DNA of 6,244 bases, taken from positions 1-6,244 of the forward strand of contig JAIRZR010000473.1 in assembly GCA_031267155.1 (NCBI GenBank). The letters are read 5' to 3'. The position numbers and the translations under genes are program-made. The stretch is from Prevotellaceae bacterium. Its GTDB lineage: Bacteria; Bacteroidota; Bacteroidia; Bacteroidales; UBA932. This document shows positions 5,907 to 6,244 of the stretch, piece after piece; within the stretch, counting starts at the first letter, position 1; every line of letters begins with the position of its first letter. Below the pieces are notes generated by a model, which saw nothing but the letters and a program-made list of their open reading frames with translations, did not search any database and was not told the DNA's origin.

Positions 5907-6107
5907 CCTGAGTCCGGGATAAGAATAGCCCGTCAGGGCTTATATATCAATAGAAAATATTTCCCGCCCATTCATGAACGCCGCAGGTATTCAACCCCTG
6001 ACGGGGTTGCAAGGGAGAAAAGGCCGTTTTCTATTGATATGGATGCCCTGCGGGCAACAAATAACCGATTCGTAATGATTTATATCATTTCTTATCCCGA
6101 ACTCAGG
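5907..6107. repeat. 201-bp nested inverted-repeat cluster
   Basis: The outer arms 5907-5925 and 6089-6107 pair at 18 of 19 positions (core GGGATAAGAA / TTCTTATCCC). The inner arms 5944-5957 and 6027-6040 (ATATCAATAGAAAA / TTTTCTATTGATAT) are exact over 14 bases. At the centre is CAACCCC-TGAC-GGGGTTG (5992-6009), and AGCCC-GTCA-GGGCT lies at 5927-5940. GCCC-TGC-GGGC follows the right inner arm (6045-6055). There is no coding capacity. The layout of arms within arms parallels 5491-5772 but with different sequence. The right half contains the partner of the distant copy at 941-970. Confidence 0.75.
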
Positions 6108-6121
6108 TAAAGAACAAAGTA

Positions 6122-6244
6122 TTACCCATAAAAAAACCTTGTGTATCTGTTTTCAGCGATTTTTATCCGCTCATCATTTGGCCCGTCTGTTTCAAAAAAG
6201 GCAGGTTTAACAGTTATCCGGTTTTTGTTTACTGTTTTTGTCCA
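6122..6244 (-). CDS. C-terminal end of a minus-strand gene, possibly AlkZ-like winged-helix protein (partial)
   Basis: The minus strand is open from the right edge to TAA at 6124-6122, giving 40 residues beginning WTKTVNKNRITVKPAFF and ending DERIKIAENRYTRFFYG. A beta-rich stretch followed by a final helix with ENRYTRFF resembles the C-terminus of the HTH_42/AlkZ winged-helix DNA glycosylase family, where a GxW-(K/R)R strand precedes a last helix ending in RYxxF. This comparison is from memory over a short stretch and is weak. The frame is convergent with the GH106-like gene. A reading frame this natural at the edge is probably real even if the family is wrong. Confidence 0.5.
   Translation of the reverse strand, partial: WTKTVNKNRITVKPAFFETDGPNDERIKIAENRYTRFFYG

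Larger units (their letters stand above)
5453..6121. other. Repeat-dense gene-free region downstream of the GH106-like gene
   Basis: No coding sequence was found on either strand. It contains two large nested inverted repeats (5491-5772 and 5907-6107), at least seven short palindromes, and three of the four copies of the 13-14-base ATATCAATAGAAAA motif (5477-5490, 5944-5957, 6027-6040). It lies between two convergent genes, so it may also serve as a transcription barrier, but no stem followed by a clear T-run was seen for the plus strand. Confidence 0.6.

Noticed and set aside
5491..6107. CRISPR array
   Set aside because: The repeats are palindromic and inverted with irregular spacing and differing sequence; there are no direct repeats with uniform spacers and no cas genes.

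Overview
The window looks like a piece of a Bacteroidales chromosome (Porphyromonadaceae/Dysgonomonadaceae type). Evidence: two good promoter matches of the Bacteroidetes form TTTG-N19-TAnnTTTG plus a weaker one, an NVEAL-type small secreted peptide coupled to a 6-bladed beta-propeller lipoprotein, a GH106-like (alpha-L-rhamnosidase family) secreted glycoside hydrolase, a Bacteroidales IS5-family transposase remnant, and many short palindromes in A+T-rich intergenic DNA. The assignment comes from reading the sequence, not from a database search.

Layout. 1-336 (minus) is the C-terminal side of a TPR-repeat protein, cut at its N-terminal side and broken by a one-base frameshift. 376-798 (minus) is a truncated, degenerate IS5-family transposase whose promoter is still recognisable at 822-853. 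854-1452 has no intact gene; it holds a dispersed repeat copy, a small hairpin, a 44-codon open stretch without a start, and a near-perfect promoter (1234-1264). 1453-2875 (plus) is a decaying three-gene unit. It has an NVEAL-like peptide gene with two +1 shifts, which in restored frame ends in an ATGA overlap with the next gene. Next comes a beta-propeller lipoprotein ORF (1673-2782), and its end is fused to the remains of a small CxxC redoxin-like protein that has lost its middle and gained a TAG. 3002-5452 (plus) is a full-sized reading frame for a secreted GH106-like enzyme, interrupted by one in-frame TAA at 4253-4255. 5453-6121 is gene-free and dominated by two nested inverted-repeat structures (5491-5772 and 5907-6107). 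6122-6244 (minus) is the C-terminal end of a further gene that runs off the right edge.

Interpretation. Nearly every coding region is damaged, and by different routes: A-tract insertions, slippage between direct repeats, internal deletions, and two different nonsense codons. The 2.45-kb hydrolase frame has no frameshift, which argues against general homopolymer sequencing error and for a real graveyard segment next to repeats and an IS remnant. The most informative part is 1453-2875. Restoring frames by eye recovers a peptide / propeller / thioredoxin-like CxxC unit characteristic of gut Bacteroidales, whose function is not established. The GH106-like protein would have been exported to the periplasm to remove rhamnose from complex glycans. 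No SusC/SusD pair or sugar regulator is visible beside it.
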